Of a DNA stretch of 64,000 nt, positions 43,283 through 51,390 are shown one piece after another. The position numbers were made by a program, and so were the translations under genes. The notes under the pieces were generated by a model. The model worked only from the letters and a program-made list of their open reading frames with translations, was not told the origin of the DNA and did no database searches. The stretch is from Methylobacterium oryzihabitans (GTDB lineage: Bacteria; Pseudomonadota; Alphaproteobacteria; Rhizobiales; Beijerinckiaceae): assembly GCF_004004555.2 (NCBI RefSeq), contig NZ_SACP01000022.1:1-64000 (forward strand), read 5' to 3'. Position 1 is the stretch's first letter. The number at the start of each line of letters is the position of its first letter.

Positions 43283-44037
43283 CCCTCGCGATCCGCAACA
43301 TCCGCGTGGCGTTCGGCGGCTTCCAGGCCCTCGACGGCGTCACCCTGTCGATGGCGGCGGGCGATCTCGTCGGGCTGATCGGCCCGAACGGCGCCGGCAA
43401 GTCGACCCTGTTCTCGGTGGTGTCGGGCTTCATCGCCCCCGATTCCGGCGAGGTCCGGTTCGGCGACGCGCCCCTCGACGGCCTCTCGCCCTCGGCCCGG
43501 GCCCGCACCGGGCTGCTGCGCACCTTCCAGGTGCCGCGGGAGTTCTCGCATCTCAGCGTGCGCGACAACCTCAGGGCGGCGGCGCCCGGGCAGGTGGGGG
43601 AGGGGCTGGTCGGCCTGTTCTTCCGCCCCGGCGAGGTCGCCCGCCAGGAACGGGCGGTGACGGAGAAGGCCGACGCGATCATCGCCTTCCTCAAGCTCGA
43701 CCGCGTCGCCGACGTGCCGGCCGGCCGCCTGTCGGGCGGCCAGAAGAAGCTGCTCGAACTCGGCCGCGCCCTGATGGTCGAGCCGCGCACGATCCTCCTC
43801 GACGAGCCCTTCGCCGGAGTGAACCCGGTGCTGATCGCCGAGATCGTCGAGCGCATCCGCGAGCTGAACGCCCGCGGCATCGGCTTCCTGGTCATCGAGC
43901 ACGACCTCCAGGCGCTCACCCGCCTCGTGCCGGTCCTGCACGTCATGGACCGCGGCCGCATCCTCGCCTCGGGCGATCCGGCGGCGGTGCTCGACGATCC
44001 CGGCGTGCGCGCCGCCTATCTCGGAGGCGTGGCGTGA
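43279..44037 (+). CDS. livG: ABC transporter ATPase LivG (second system)
   Basis: A 252-residue ATPase with Walker A GPNGAGKST, signature RLSGGQKKLLELG, Walker B TILLDEPFAGVNP and H-loop VIEHDLQAL. The Q-loop stretch reads FQVPREFSHLSVRDNL. Unlike the first LivG it keeps a full LSGGQ. It overlaps livM and livF by four bases each. Confidence 0.93.
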   Translation: MTLAIRNIRVAFGGFQALDGVTLSMAAGDLVGLIGPNGAGKSTLFSVVSGFIAPDSGEVRFGDAPLDGLSPSARARTGLLRTFQVPREFSHLSVRDNLRAAAPGQVGEGLVGLFFRPGEVARQERAVTEKADAIIAFLKLDRVADVPAGRLSGGQKKLLELGRALMVEPRTILLDEPFAGVNPVLIAEIVERIRELNARGIGFLVIEHDLQALTRLVPVLHVMDRGRILASGDPAAVLDDPGVRAAYLGGVA

Positions 44038-44738
44038 CCACCGTCCTGGACATCGCCGCCCTGCGCGGCGGCTACGGCGAGGTCGACATCCTCGACGGCA
44101 TCGACCTCACCCTCGCCGAGGGCGAGATCCTGACGGTCGCCGGCACCAACGGCGCCGGCAAGTCGACGCTCGCCAAGGCGATCGTCGGGCTGCTGCCGCG
44201 GGTCGCCGGCACCCTGCGGGTGGCGGGCCGGGACATCCTGTCCCTGCCGGCCCATGCCCGCGCCGCCTCCGGCATCGGCTACGTGCCGCAGGTCGCGAAC
44301 GTGTTCGGCGCCCTGTCGATCCTCGAGAACCTCCAGGTCGTCGCCGGGGTGAAGGACCGAAAAGGCCGGATCGACGAGATGTTCGGGCTGTTCCCGCTGC
44401 TCGGCGAGCGCCGCCGAGCCCGGGCCGGCAGCCTGTCGGGGGGCGAGCGCCAGCAGCTCGCCTTCGCCCGCGCCCTGATGGCCCGTCCGCGCCTGATGGT
44501 GCTCGACGAGCCGACCGCCGCGCTCTCGCCGGCCAAGGTCGAGGACGCCTTCCGGCTCATCGCCCGGATGCCGGCGCTCGGCGTCTCGACCCTGATCGTC
44601 GAGCAGCGCGCCCGGCAGTCGCTGGCGATCTCGCATCGCGGCTGCATCCTTGACGGCGGCCGGGTCGCGCTGCAGGGCGACGCCGCCACGCTGCTCGCCG
44701 ACGAGCGGGCCGCCGACCTCTATCTCGGCCGCCACTGA
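44034..44738 (+). CDS. livF: ABC transporter ATPase LivF (second system)
   Basis: A 234-residue ATPase starting at GTG 44034 in a GTGA overlap with the livG stop. Walker A is GTNGAGKST (with the lysine that the first LivF lacks), signature SLSGGERQQLAFA, Walker B LMVLDEPTAALSP and the H-loop position is occupied by VEQRARQSL rather than histidine, as usual in LivF. It closes the transporter set; a HAD-family gene follows after 11 bp. Confidence 0.92.
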   Translation: MTTVLDIAALRGGYGEVDILDGIDLTLAEGEILTVAGTNGAGKSTLAKAIVGLLPRVAGTLRVAGRDILSLPAHARAASGIGYVPQVANVFGALSILENLQVVAGVKDRKGRIDEMFGLFPLLGERRRARAGSLSGGERQQLAFARALMARPRLMVLDEPTAALSPAKVEDAFRLIARMPALGVSTLIVEQRARQSLAISHRGCILDGGRVALQGDAATLLADERAADLYLGRH

Positions 44739-44749
44739 GGGACCCACCG

Positions 44750-45472
44750 ATGAAGCTGCGCGACTTCAAGGCCCTGACCTTCGACTGCTACGGCACGCTG
44801 ATCGACTGGGAGACCGGGATGGTGACGGCGCTCGAGAGCCTGACCGGTCGGGCCGCCACGCCGCTGACCCGCAACGCGATCCTGGAGGCGCATGCCCGCC
44901 ACGAATCGGCCCAGCAGGAGCAGATCCCGGGCCGGCTCTACCGCGACGTGCTCGCGGTGGTGTACAAGCGCCTCGCCGAGGAATGGGCGGTGCCGGTGAC
45001 CTGGGACGAGTGCGTCGCCTACGGCCGCTCGGTCCGCGACTGGCCGGCCTTTCCCGACAGCGCCGAGGCGCTCGCCTACCTCAAGCAGCACTACAAGCTC
45101 GTGATCCTGTCGAACGTCGACAACGAGTCGTTCGGCCACAGCAACCGGAAGCTCGGCGTCGCCTTCGACGCGGTCTACACCGCCGAGGACATCGGCGCCT
45201 ACAAGCCGAGCCCGCGCAACTTCGACTACATGCTGCGCAAGCTGAAGGGTCTCGGCGTGCGCAAGGACCAGATCCTGCACACCGCCGAGAGCCTGTTCCA
45301 CGACCACAAGCCGGCCAACGCCGCCGGCCTCGCCTCGTGCTGGATCCACCGGCGGCACGGGGACGAGGGCTTCGGCGCGACCATGAACCCGGGCGCGATG
45401 CCGCGCTACGACTTCCGCTTCACCGGCATGGCCGAGCTGGCGGCGGCGCACCGGGCCGAGGCCGGCGCCTGA
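44750..45472 (+). CDS. HAD-family hydrolase, L-2-haloacid dehalogenase-like
   Basis: A 240-residue HAD protein. Motif I is LTFDCYGTLIDW with nucleophile D12, motif II VILSNVDNESF, motif III YKPSPRNFDYML and motif IV is represented by ESLFHDHKPANAAGL. The dehalogenase-type core with DCYGTL is shared by type II haloacid dehalogenases and by several phosphatases. It is probably co-transcribed with the second liv cluster (11 bp), so it may act on the imported compound; haloacid dehalogenation is only a family-based guess. Confidence 0.85.
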   Translation: MKLRDFKALTFDCYGTLIDWETGMVTALESLTGRAATPLTRNAILEAHARHESAQQEQIPGRLYRDVLAVVYKRLAEEWAVPVTWDECVAYGRSVRDWPAFPDSAEALAYLKQHYKLVILSNVDNESFGHSNRKLGVAFDAVYTAEDIGAYKPSPRNFDYMLRKLKGLGVRKDQILHTAESLFHDHKPANAAGLASCWIHRRHGDEGFGATMNPGAMPRYDFRFTGMAELAAAHRAEAGA

Positions 45473-45537
45473 GCCTTCATCTTAGCGCCGCATTAACCAT
45501 GCTCACCCTATCGCCGGGGGCGGCCGGGAGCGCGAGC

Positions 45538-45759
45538 ATGGGTGGTGAACTGTCGAGGCGCCGCGGGCAGGCCCTGAAGGCCGCCCGGGCGCTCGCCCGC
45601 AGCGGCGAGCACCGGGATCATTCCAGCATCCTGCCGATCCTGCGCCGGAACCTCGACTTCCGCGACGCCGAAGGCTGGTTCAGCGACGCGCGCTTCCAGG
45701 CGCAGCTCGACGGGATCTGCGCCGGCCGCCAGCCGGTCGCGGCACCGGGACCGCGTTGA
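45538..45759 (+). CDS. Small hypothetical protein
   Basis: A 73-residue soluble protein: a basic N-terminus (SRRRGQALKAARALARSG) and LPILRRNLDFRDAEGWFSDARFQAQLDGI. GGGAG before ATG 45538 favours this start over ATG 45499. No family recognised. Its stop overlaps the next start. Confidence 0.55.
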   Translation: MGGELSRRRGQALKAARALARSGEHRDHSSILPILRRNLDFRDAEGWFSDARFQAQLDGICAGRQPVAAPGPR

Positions 45760-46136
45760 GGCCCGCCCGCCGCGTCGTGTGCCGCCTCGTCCTGGCGGCC
45801 GGCGCGGGTGCGCTCCTCGCCGCCTCGCCGGCGCCCGGGGTGCTGAACGGCCTGCGGCGGATCCTCGAAGGGCGCTGGGTCGGCGACACGCTCGAACTGC
45901 GCATCGACCAGGACGCCGTGCTCGCCAACGACGACCCGTCGAAGCCGTTCCAGTGGAGCGCGCTGACGATCATCGACGTCAGCGGCTCGGTCATCATCTT
46001 CGACATCGGGGCGCGGCGCTACGTCGGCCTCCTCGAAGGCGACCGGCTCACGGTCTCGATCGGCGGCCGGCTCGGGTCGCACGTCCTGGTCCGGCAGGCG
46101 CCGCAGGGGGCGGCGGGCCTGGGATTGCGGCGCTGA
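45756..46136 (+). CDS. Small secreted hypothetical protein
   Basis: A 126-residue protein starting at TTG 45756, overlapping the previous stop (TTGA). The N-terminus VCRLVLAAGAGALLAASPA looks like a signal sequence. The mature part is beta-rich with FQWSALTIIDVSGSVIIFDIGARRYVGLLEGDRLTVSIGG, possibly a small barrel. An alternative start GTG at 45777 would shorten the signal peptide. No family recognised. Confidence 0.5.
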   Translation: MRPARRVVCRLVLAAGAGALLAASPAPGVLNGLRRILEGRWVGDTLELRIDQDAVLANDDPSKPFQWSALTIIDVSGSVIIFDIGARRYVGLLEGDRLTVSIGGRLGSHVLVRQAPQGAAGLGLRR

Positions 46137-46524
46137 AGCGCCGCAGGCGCGGGATCCGCGGATCTTCGCCCCGGTCCGGACGTTCTGCACACCAGGGACC
46201 CGGCCCCGCCAAGTTGCCGGCCTGCCAAGTTGCCGGCCCGCCGGATCCCCGACCGGCCAAGTCGCCGGCCGGCGGATCGCCGTCCGGCACGAGCATCGTG
46301 CCGGTCATCCCCAGACACGAACCCCGGGCGGTCAAGTTGCCGGCAAGCTGATTTCCGCGTGTTTTCTGGCGCGGATGGCGGTCCGCACCCAGGAATGGCC
46401 GCAATCGCGTGGCTCCTCGCGCCGCAATGGCGGGCCGGCGAGCCCGCCGCCAACGATCCTGTCGCGAAGTTCTCGTCCGGCCGGCATGGCCGTCCGGGCG
46501 GGGCCGCGCATGGAAGGGAGTGAG
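46137..46524. repeat. 388-bp gap with four short CAAGT(T/C)GCCGGC repeats
   Basis: No gene seen. The 12-mer CAAGTTGCCGGC or its one-base variant occurs at 46210-46221, 46226-46237, 46258-46269 and 46333-46344, with GGATC(C/G)CCG strings between. The repeats are irregularly spaced and in one direction, so a protein-binding array or a decayed repeat element is possible. Confidence 0.5.
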
Positions 46525-46887
46525 ATGCCCAACAGCGGCCGGTACTACTACCGCATGGTGCTCCTGCTCGCGGCGGAGCCGCGGGTGCGCGCCCAGCTCG
46601 CCGAGACCCTGGAGCGCCTCGGCTGCGTCGTCACCGCCTTCGCCACCGAGGCCGAGGCGCTGATCTGGGCCCAGGACGAGGTCGCCGAACTCGCCATCGT
46701 CGACAGCCTGTCGGGCTCGGGCTTCGGCGTCGCCCTGGCGGCGCAACTGCGCCACGAGGGCGTGCCGGTGATGTTCTTCGACGGGTTCGATCCGGGCAGC
46801 GGCACGCTGAGCGCCGAGCCGCCGACAGTTCCGGGCCTGTCGCGTCATCTGCCGCTGCCGGAGTTACTCGACGCCTATCTCGCCTGA
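46525..46887 (+). CDS. Receiver-domain-like small protein
   Basis: A 120-residue protein with a CheY-like outline: VLLLAAEPRVRAQLAETLERLGCVVTAFATEAEALIWAQ, then ELAIVDSLSGSGFGVALAAQLRHEGVPVMFFDG, where D of AIVDS matches the phospho-acceptor position. The acidic pair after the first strand is replaced (AAEP) and the conserved Lys near the end is not evident, so phosphorylation may be lost. GGGAG before ATG 46525 favours it over ATG 46510. Confidence 0.6.
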   Translation: MPNSGRYYYRMVLLLAAEPRVRAQLAETLERLGCVVTAFATEAEALIWAQDEVAELAIVDSLSGSGFGVALAAQLRHEGVPVMFFDGFDPGSGTLSAEPPTVPGLSRHLPLPELLDAYLA

Positions 46888-47002
46888 CCTAGATCCTTCC
46901 GCTGGGCGCCGGACCGCCACGGTTCGGCACAGGGTCAACCCGGATCGTGCTGCTGCGGAACGTCCGGTCACGGCCGGCGCGCGGCCTGGCCGGCCAGCGA
47001 GG

Positions 47003-47755
47003 ATGGATGCGAGGATGAAGGCAGAGACGCGGGCGTTTCCGGCGAGCGGCCAGACCAGGATCCCGTTCGCGATCCTGTTGTCGTTCCTGGCGGGCTGCGC
47101 CGATTCCATCGGCTTCCTCGCATTCGCCGAGCTGTTCATGTCGTTCATGAGCGGCAACACCACCCGGTTCGGCGTCGCGATCAGCCTCGGCGAATGGGAC
47201 AACGCGATCCGGGTCGGCACCACGATCTTGGTGTTCTGCCTCGGCGCCTTCTCCGGCACGCTGCTCGCCGCGGCGGTCGGGCACTGGCGGCTCGCCGTGC
47301 TGCTGGGCCTCCAGGCCGCCCTGCTCGGCATCGGCATGACGCTGCCGCGCGGCCCGATGGCCTTCCCGTTCCACGCCTACCCGATCGTGTTCGCCCTCGG
47401 GCTCCAGAACGCCGTGCTCCAGGACGAGGAGGGCCGCAGCATTGCCCTGACCTACGTCACCGGCGCGGTGGTGCGGTTCGGCACCGGGCTCGCCAACATG
47501 CTGCTCGGCCACCCGGCGGCCTCGTTCTGGCTCCAGGCGCCGCTCTGGCTCGCCCTCACGGTCGGCGCGGTGGTCGGCGGCACGCTGCACCAGTTCTACG
47601 GCGAGTCCGCCTTCCTGGTGCCGGCCCTGCTGGCGGCGATCCTGGCGACGGTCTCGCTCGTCCTCACCCTGCTCTACGGCGACAGCCGCTACGTCTCGAG
47701 CGACCGCGCCCCGCCGCCCGACGCCGCCCCCACGGCGCCGCCGGCGACGCGCTGA
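47003..47755 (+). CDS. DUF1275 (YoaK-like) membrane protein
   Basis: A 250-residue membrane protein with six hydrophobic segments. LLSFLAGCADSIGFLAFAELFMSFMSGNTTRFG is the DUF1275 signature (A-G-x-D-x-x-G-F and SGNTT), and LGLQNAVLQDEEGRSIALTYVTGAVVRFG follows. The function of the family is not established. ATG 47015 is an equally possible start; both sit close behind GAGG. Confidence 0.85.
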   Translation: MDARMKAETRAFPASGQTRIPFAILLSFLAGCADSIGFLAFAELFMSFMSGNTTRFGVAISLGEWDNAIRVGTTILVFCLGAFSGTLLAAAVGHWRLAVLLGLQAALLGIGMTLPRGPMAFPFHAYPIVFALGLQNAVLQDEEGRSIALTYVTGAVVRFGTGLANMLLGHPAASFWLQAPLWLALTVGAVVGGTLHQFYGESAFLVPALLAAILATVSLVLTLLYGDSRYVSSDRAPPPDAAPTAPPATR

Positions 47756-47820
47756 GGCGCCCTTCCCGGCCGGATCCGCTCCGGCCGGGACCCTGCGGCC
47801 GTCCGCCGTCCGTTTTGATC

Positions 47821-47838
47821 TTTCAGAAAATTCTGAAA
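47821..47838. promoter_or_regulatory. Palindrome upstream of the cytochrome bd operon
   Basis: TTTCAGAA-AA-TTCTGAAA is an exact 8-2-8 inverted repeat in an AT-rich island 71 bp before cioA. A regulator, possibly the GbsR/MarR protein encoded at the end of the operon, may bind here. Confidence 0.6.
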
Positions 47839-47908
47839 CTTGTAATATGCGGTCGCCGAGCCCGGCGCCGCCCCCGTCGGCCGCGCTCGTCCGTCCGAGG
47901 GATCCGCC

Positions 47909-49345
47909 ATGCTGTCGCAGGTCGACGCGCTGCTTCTCGCCCGGGCCCAGTTCGGGTTCACCGTGGCCTTCCACATCATCTTCCCGGCCTTCTCGATCGG
48001 GCTGGCGAGCTACCTGGCGGTGCTGGAGGCGCTCTGGCTCGCCACCGGCCGGCAGGTCTTCCTCGACCTGTTCAAGTACTGGATCAAGATCTTCGCCGTC
48101 GCCTTCGCCATGGGCGTCGTGTCCGGCCTCGTCATGTCCTACCAGTTCGGCACCAACTGGTCGGTCTTCTCCGACAGGACAGGGCCGGTCCTCGGACCGC
48201 TGATGGCCTACGAGGTGCTGTCGGCGTTCTTCCTGGAGGCCGGCTTCCTCGGCGTGATGCTGTTCGGGATGCACAAGGTCGGGCCGCGGCTGCACTTCCT
48301 CGCCACCCTGATGGTGGCGCTGGGCACGTTCTTCTCGGCGTTCTGGATCCTGTCGGTCAATTCGTGGATGCACACGCCCCAGGGGCACGGCGTCAACGAG
48401 GCCGGCCAGTTCGTCCCCCTCGACTGGTGGGCGATCGTCTTCAACCCGTCGTTCCCGTACCGCCTCGTCCACATGGTGCTGGCCGCCTACCTGACGACGG
48501 CGCTCGTGGTCGGCGCCGTCGGGGCGTGGCACCTCCTGCGCGACCGCACCCGGGCGGTGACCCCCGACAACGAGGGCGCCCGCACGATGTTCTCGATGGC
48601 GATGTGGATGGCGGCCGTCGTCGCGCCGCTCCAGATCCTCGCCGGCGACGCCCACGGCCTCAACACCCTGGAGCACCAGCCCGCCAAGGTCATGGCGATG
48701 GAGGGCCATTTCCGCAGCCACCCGGACGGGGCGCCGCTGGTGCTGTTCGGCTGGCCCGACGAGGCCGCCGGCACCGTGCGCTACGCGATCGAGGTGCCGA
48801 AGCTCTCCTCGCTGATCCTCAAGCACAGCCTCGACGCGCCGCTCGCCGGCCTCGACACCGTGCCGCGGGAGAACTGGCCGCCGGTGCCGGTGGTGTTCTG
48901 GTCGTTCCGGGTCATGGTCGGCCTCGGCTTCGCCATCCTGGGCCTCGGGATGCTGAGCCTGTGGGCGCGTGTCCGGGGCCGGCTCCACGACTGGGCGCTC
49001 CTGCACCGCTTCGCGGTCCTGATGGGACCGGCCGGCTTCGTCGCGGTGCTGGCGGGCTGGATCACCACCGAGGTCGGGCGCCAGCCCTTCACGGTCTACG
49101 GGCTGCTGCGCACCGCCGAGTCCGCCTCGCCGCTCTCGGCGCCGGCGGTCGCGTCCTCGCTCCTCGCCTTCGTGGTGATCTACTTCGCGGTGTTCTCGAT
49201 GGGCGTGATCTACATCCTGCGCCTCGCCTCGCGGCCGCCGCACCGGGGCGAGCCCGGCGTCGAGCCCGGCCTGCCGATCCGTACCGCCGGCATCACCCCG
49301 GCGCCGTCGGTCCATCCGGACCGCGTCCTCCATCCGGCCGAGTGA
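47909..49345 (+). CDS. cioA: Cytochrome bd (cyanide-insensitive) oxidase subunit I
   Basis: A 478-residue quinol oxidase subunit. H22 in VAFHIIFPAF and H188 in YRLVHMVLAA fit the haem d/b595 and b558 axial histidines, E102 and E110 in YEVLSAFFLE the proton-path acids, and GWITTEVGRQPF the conserved block near the C-terminus. The quinol loop is short, as in the cyanide-insensitive (CIO) branch rather than Escherichia coli CydA. It reduces oxygen to water with high affinity, giving respiration under low oxygen or cyanide/NO stress. Confidence 0.95.
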   Translation: MLSQVDALLLARAQFGFTVAFHIIFPAFSIGLASYLAVLEALWLATGRQVFLDLFKYWIKIFAVAFAMGVVSGLVMSYQFGTNWSVFSDRTGPVLGPLMAYEVLSAFFLEAGFLGVMLFGMHKVGPRLHFLATLMVALGTFFSAFWILSVNSWMHTPQGHGVNEAGQFVPLDWWAIVFNPSFPYRLVHMVLAAYLTTALVVGAVGAWHLLRDRTRAVTPDNEGARTMFSMAMWMAAVVAPLQILAGDAHGLNTLEHQPAKVMAMEGHFRSHPDGAPLVLFGWPDEAAGTVRYAIEVPKLSSLILKHSLDAPLAGLDTVPRENWPPVPVVFWSFRVMVGLGFAILGLGMLSLWARVRGRLHDWALLHRFAVLMGPAGFVAVLAGWITTEVGRQPFTVYGLLRTAESASPLSAPAVASSLLAFVVIYFAVFSMGVIYILRLASRPPHRGEPGVEPGLPIRTAGITPAPSVHPDRVLHPAE

Positions 49346-49356
49346 GGAGGCCCGTC

Positions 49357-50364
49357 ATGATCGCCAGCATCGACCTCACCGTGGTCTGGGCCTTCGTCAT
49401 CGCCTTCGCGGTCTTCGCCTACGTGGTGATGGACGGCTTCGACCTCGGCATCGGCATCCTGTTCCCGACCCTGCGGCCGGGTCCCGAGCGCGACACCGCG
49501 ATGAACTCGGTCGCCCCGGTCTGGGACGGGAACGAGACCTGGCTCGTGCTCGGGGGAGGGGGCCTGTTCGCCGCCTTTCCGCTCGCCTACGCGGTGATCC
49601 TGCCGGCGCTCTACGCGCCGATCGTCGCGATGCTGCTCGGGCTGGTGTTCCGCGGCGTCGCGTTCGAGTTCCGCTGGCGCGACCCGCGCCACCGCGCCCT
49701 GTGGGACGTCGCCTTCGCGGGCGGCTCGGTGGTGGCGGCGCTCGCCCAGGGGATCGCGCTGGGCGCCCTGCTCCAGGGCATCCGGGTCGAGGGCCGGGCC
49801 TATGCCGGCGGCTGGTGGGACTGGCTGACGCCGTTCAGCGTCATGGTCGGGATCGGGCTGGTCTGCGCCTACGCGCTCCTCGGCGCGACGTGGCTGGTGA
49901 TGCGCAGCGAAGGGGCCTTGCGCGACAAGGCCCGCCGCCTGTCGTTCTGGCTCGCCGGCGCGACCCTCGCCGCCATCGCGGCGGTGAGCGCGGCGACGCC
50001 GTTCCTGGAAGGGAAGTACTGGGAGCGCTGGTTCGCGATGCCGGGCGTGCTGCTGACCGCCCAGGTGCCGCTCCTCGTCGCCGTCGCGGCGTGGGCATTC
50101 TACCGCCAGTTGCGCGGCGGCGCCGACAGGGCCCCGTTCCTGATCGCCCTCGGGCTGTTCCTGCTCTCCTTCGCCGGGCTCGGGATCAGCATCTTCCCGG
50201 ACGTCGTGCCCGGCCGGATCACGATCTGGCAGGCGGCGGCCCCGCCGGCGAGCCAGATCTTCATGCTCGTCGGCGCCTCGGTGCTGATCCCGGTGATCCT
50301 GCTCTACACCGCCTATTCCTACTGGGTGTTCCGGGGGAAGGTGGACGCGGCGGGCTACCATTGA
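49357..50364 (+). CDS. cioB: Cytochrome bd (cyanide-insensitive) oxidase subunit II
   Basis: A 335-residue membrane subunit with eight to nine hydrophobic segments. VVMDGFDLGIGILFPTL, SVAPVWDGNETWLVLGGGGLFAAFPLAYA and PDVVPGRITIWQAAAPPASQ are subunit II signatures. Begins 11 bp after cioA with GAGGAGG ahead; its stop overlaps the next start codon (TTGA). Confidence 0.95.
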   Translation: MIASIDLTVVWAFVIAFAVFAYVVMDGFDLGIGILFPTLRPGPERDTAMNSVAPVWDGNETWLVLGGGGLFAAFPLAYAVILPALYAPIVAMLLGLVFRGVAFEFRWRDPRHRALWDVAFAGGSVVAALAQGIALGALLQGIRVEGRAYAGGWWDWLTPFSVMVGIGLVCAYALLGATWLVMRSEGALRDKARRLSFWLAGATLAAIAAVSAATPFLEGKYWERWFAMPGVLLTAQVPLLVAVAAWAFYRQLRGGADRAPFLIALGLFLLSFAGLGISIFPDVVPGRITIWQAAAPPASQIFMLVGASVLIPVILLYTAYSYWVFRGKVDAAGYH

Positions 50365-50489
50365 GCGCCGGGGCTCCCCACTCTCCGCTGTGGCGGCGCT
50401 TGCTGTGGTTCGCCGCGCTCTACGGCGGCAGCGTCGTCGTCCTGGGGATCGTCGCCACGATCCTGCGGGCCTGGCTGAGGATGGGCTGA
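50361..50489 (+). CDS. DUF2474 miniprotein, third subunit of the bd oxidase operon
   Basis: A 42-residue single-span protein starting at TTG 50361 in overlap with the cioB stop. LWRRLLWFAALYGGSVVVLGIVATILRAWLRMG is the DUF2474 layout found at the end of cio operons, analogous in position to CydX. It probably stabilises the oxidase. No ATG exists in the frame, so the TTG start is needed. Confidence 0.75.
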   Translation: MSAGAPHSPLWRRLLWFAALYGGSVVVLGIVATILRAWLRMG

Positions 50490-50493
50490 CACG

Positions 50494-51069
50494 ATGCGAC
50501 TGCCGCCGCTGGTCCAGACCTTCGTGCTCCATTTCGGCGAGATGGGCTCGCGCTGGGGCATCAACCGCACGGTCGGGCAGATCTACGCCGTGCTGTTCGT
50601 CGCCGAGCGCGCGCTCAATGCCGACGACATCGTCGAGCGACTCGGCGTCTCGCGCTCCAACGTCAGCATGGGGCTGAAGGAGCTGCAGGCCTGGAACCTC
50701 GTGCGGCTCCAGCACGTGCCGGGCGACCGGCGCGACTACTTCGCCACGCCCGACGACATCTGGCAGATCGTCCGCACCCTGGTCGAGGAGCGCAAGAAGC
50801 GCGAGGTCGACCCGACCCTGACCCTCCTGCGCGAACTCCTGATGCAGGAGCCGCACAGCCCCGAGGAGCGCCACGCCCAGGACCGCCTGCGGGAGATGCA
50901 CGACCTGTTCGAGCTGTTCGCCGGCTGGTACGCCGACGTGCAGCGGCTGGAGACCGACCGGCTGGTCCAGCTCCTCACCCTCGGGGCGAAGGTCCAGAAG
51001 ATCCTCGACCTCAAGGACCGCCTGCGGGTGCTGCCCGGCCGGCGCGGCCCTGCGGGACAACGAGGATAG
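50494..51069 (+). CDS. GbsR/MarR-type regulator
   Basis: A 191-residue winged-helix protein. VLHFGEMGSRWGINRTVGQIYAVLFVAERALNADDIVERLGVSRSNVSMGLKELQAW is the GbsR-type N-terminus and helix-turn-helix; HVPGDRRDYFATPDD is the wing. It starts 4 bp after the DUF2474 gene and so belongs to the cio operon, which it may control through the palindrome at 47821. The ligand is unknown. Confidence 0.82.
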   Translation: MRLPPLVQTFVLHFGEMGSRWGINRTVGQIYAVLFVAERALNADDIVERLGVSRSNVSMGLKELQAWNLVRLQHVPGDRRDYFATPDDIWQIVRTLVEERKKREVDPTLTLLRELLMQEPHSPEERHAQDRLREMHDLFELFAGWYADVQRLETDRLVQLLTLGAKVQKILDLKDRLRVLPGRRGPAGQRG

Positions 51070-51146
51070 CCGCGCGCAGGCGTGGCGGTTCCGGCACGAT
51101 TATGGCATGGAGGGCGCCAGTCTCTTCCGCTCGGGATCGTCGGTCC

Positions 51147-51353
51147 ATGACCACAGGCACTTCCCTCACCGCCGAACAGCAGCGCGGCTACGAGGCCGCG
51201 GGCGAGGCCGCCCTCAACGCCGCGCTCTCGCGCCTCCCGCCGGCCGAGCGCGAGGCGTACTGGGCCTCGGTGCGGCGCTGCTACAACGCCCCCTACAACG
51301 ACGCGGTCCCCAAGGCCGCCCGCGCCGCGGCGCCGGACGCGCTCGCGAGCTGA
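51147..51353 (+). CDS. Small hypothetical protein
   Basis: A 68-residue soluble protein with LTAEQQRGYEAAGEAALNAALSRLPPAEREAYWASVRRCYNAPYNDAVPKAARAAA. It is helical and charged with a single cysteine; no family recognised. The ATG at 51147 gives the whole conserved-looking part. It converges on pheC. Confidence 0.5.
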   Translation: MTTGTSLTAEQQRGYEAAGEAALNAALSRLPPAEREAYWASVRRCYNAPYNDAVPKAARAAAPDALAS

Positions 51354-51359
51354 CGAAGC

Positions 51360-51384
51360 GGCGGGAGGAGAATCCCCTCCCGCC
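51360..51384. terminator. Hairpin between convergent genes
   Basis: GGCGGGAGG and CCTCCCGCC (9 bp, exact) flank a 7-base loop between the stop codons of the small gene and pheC. Without T-runs but well placed as a bidirectional terminator. Confidence 0.55.
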
Positions 51385-51390
51385 GGCCCG

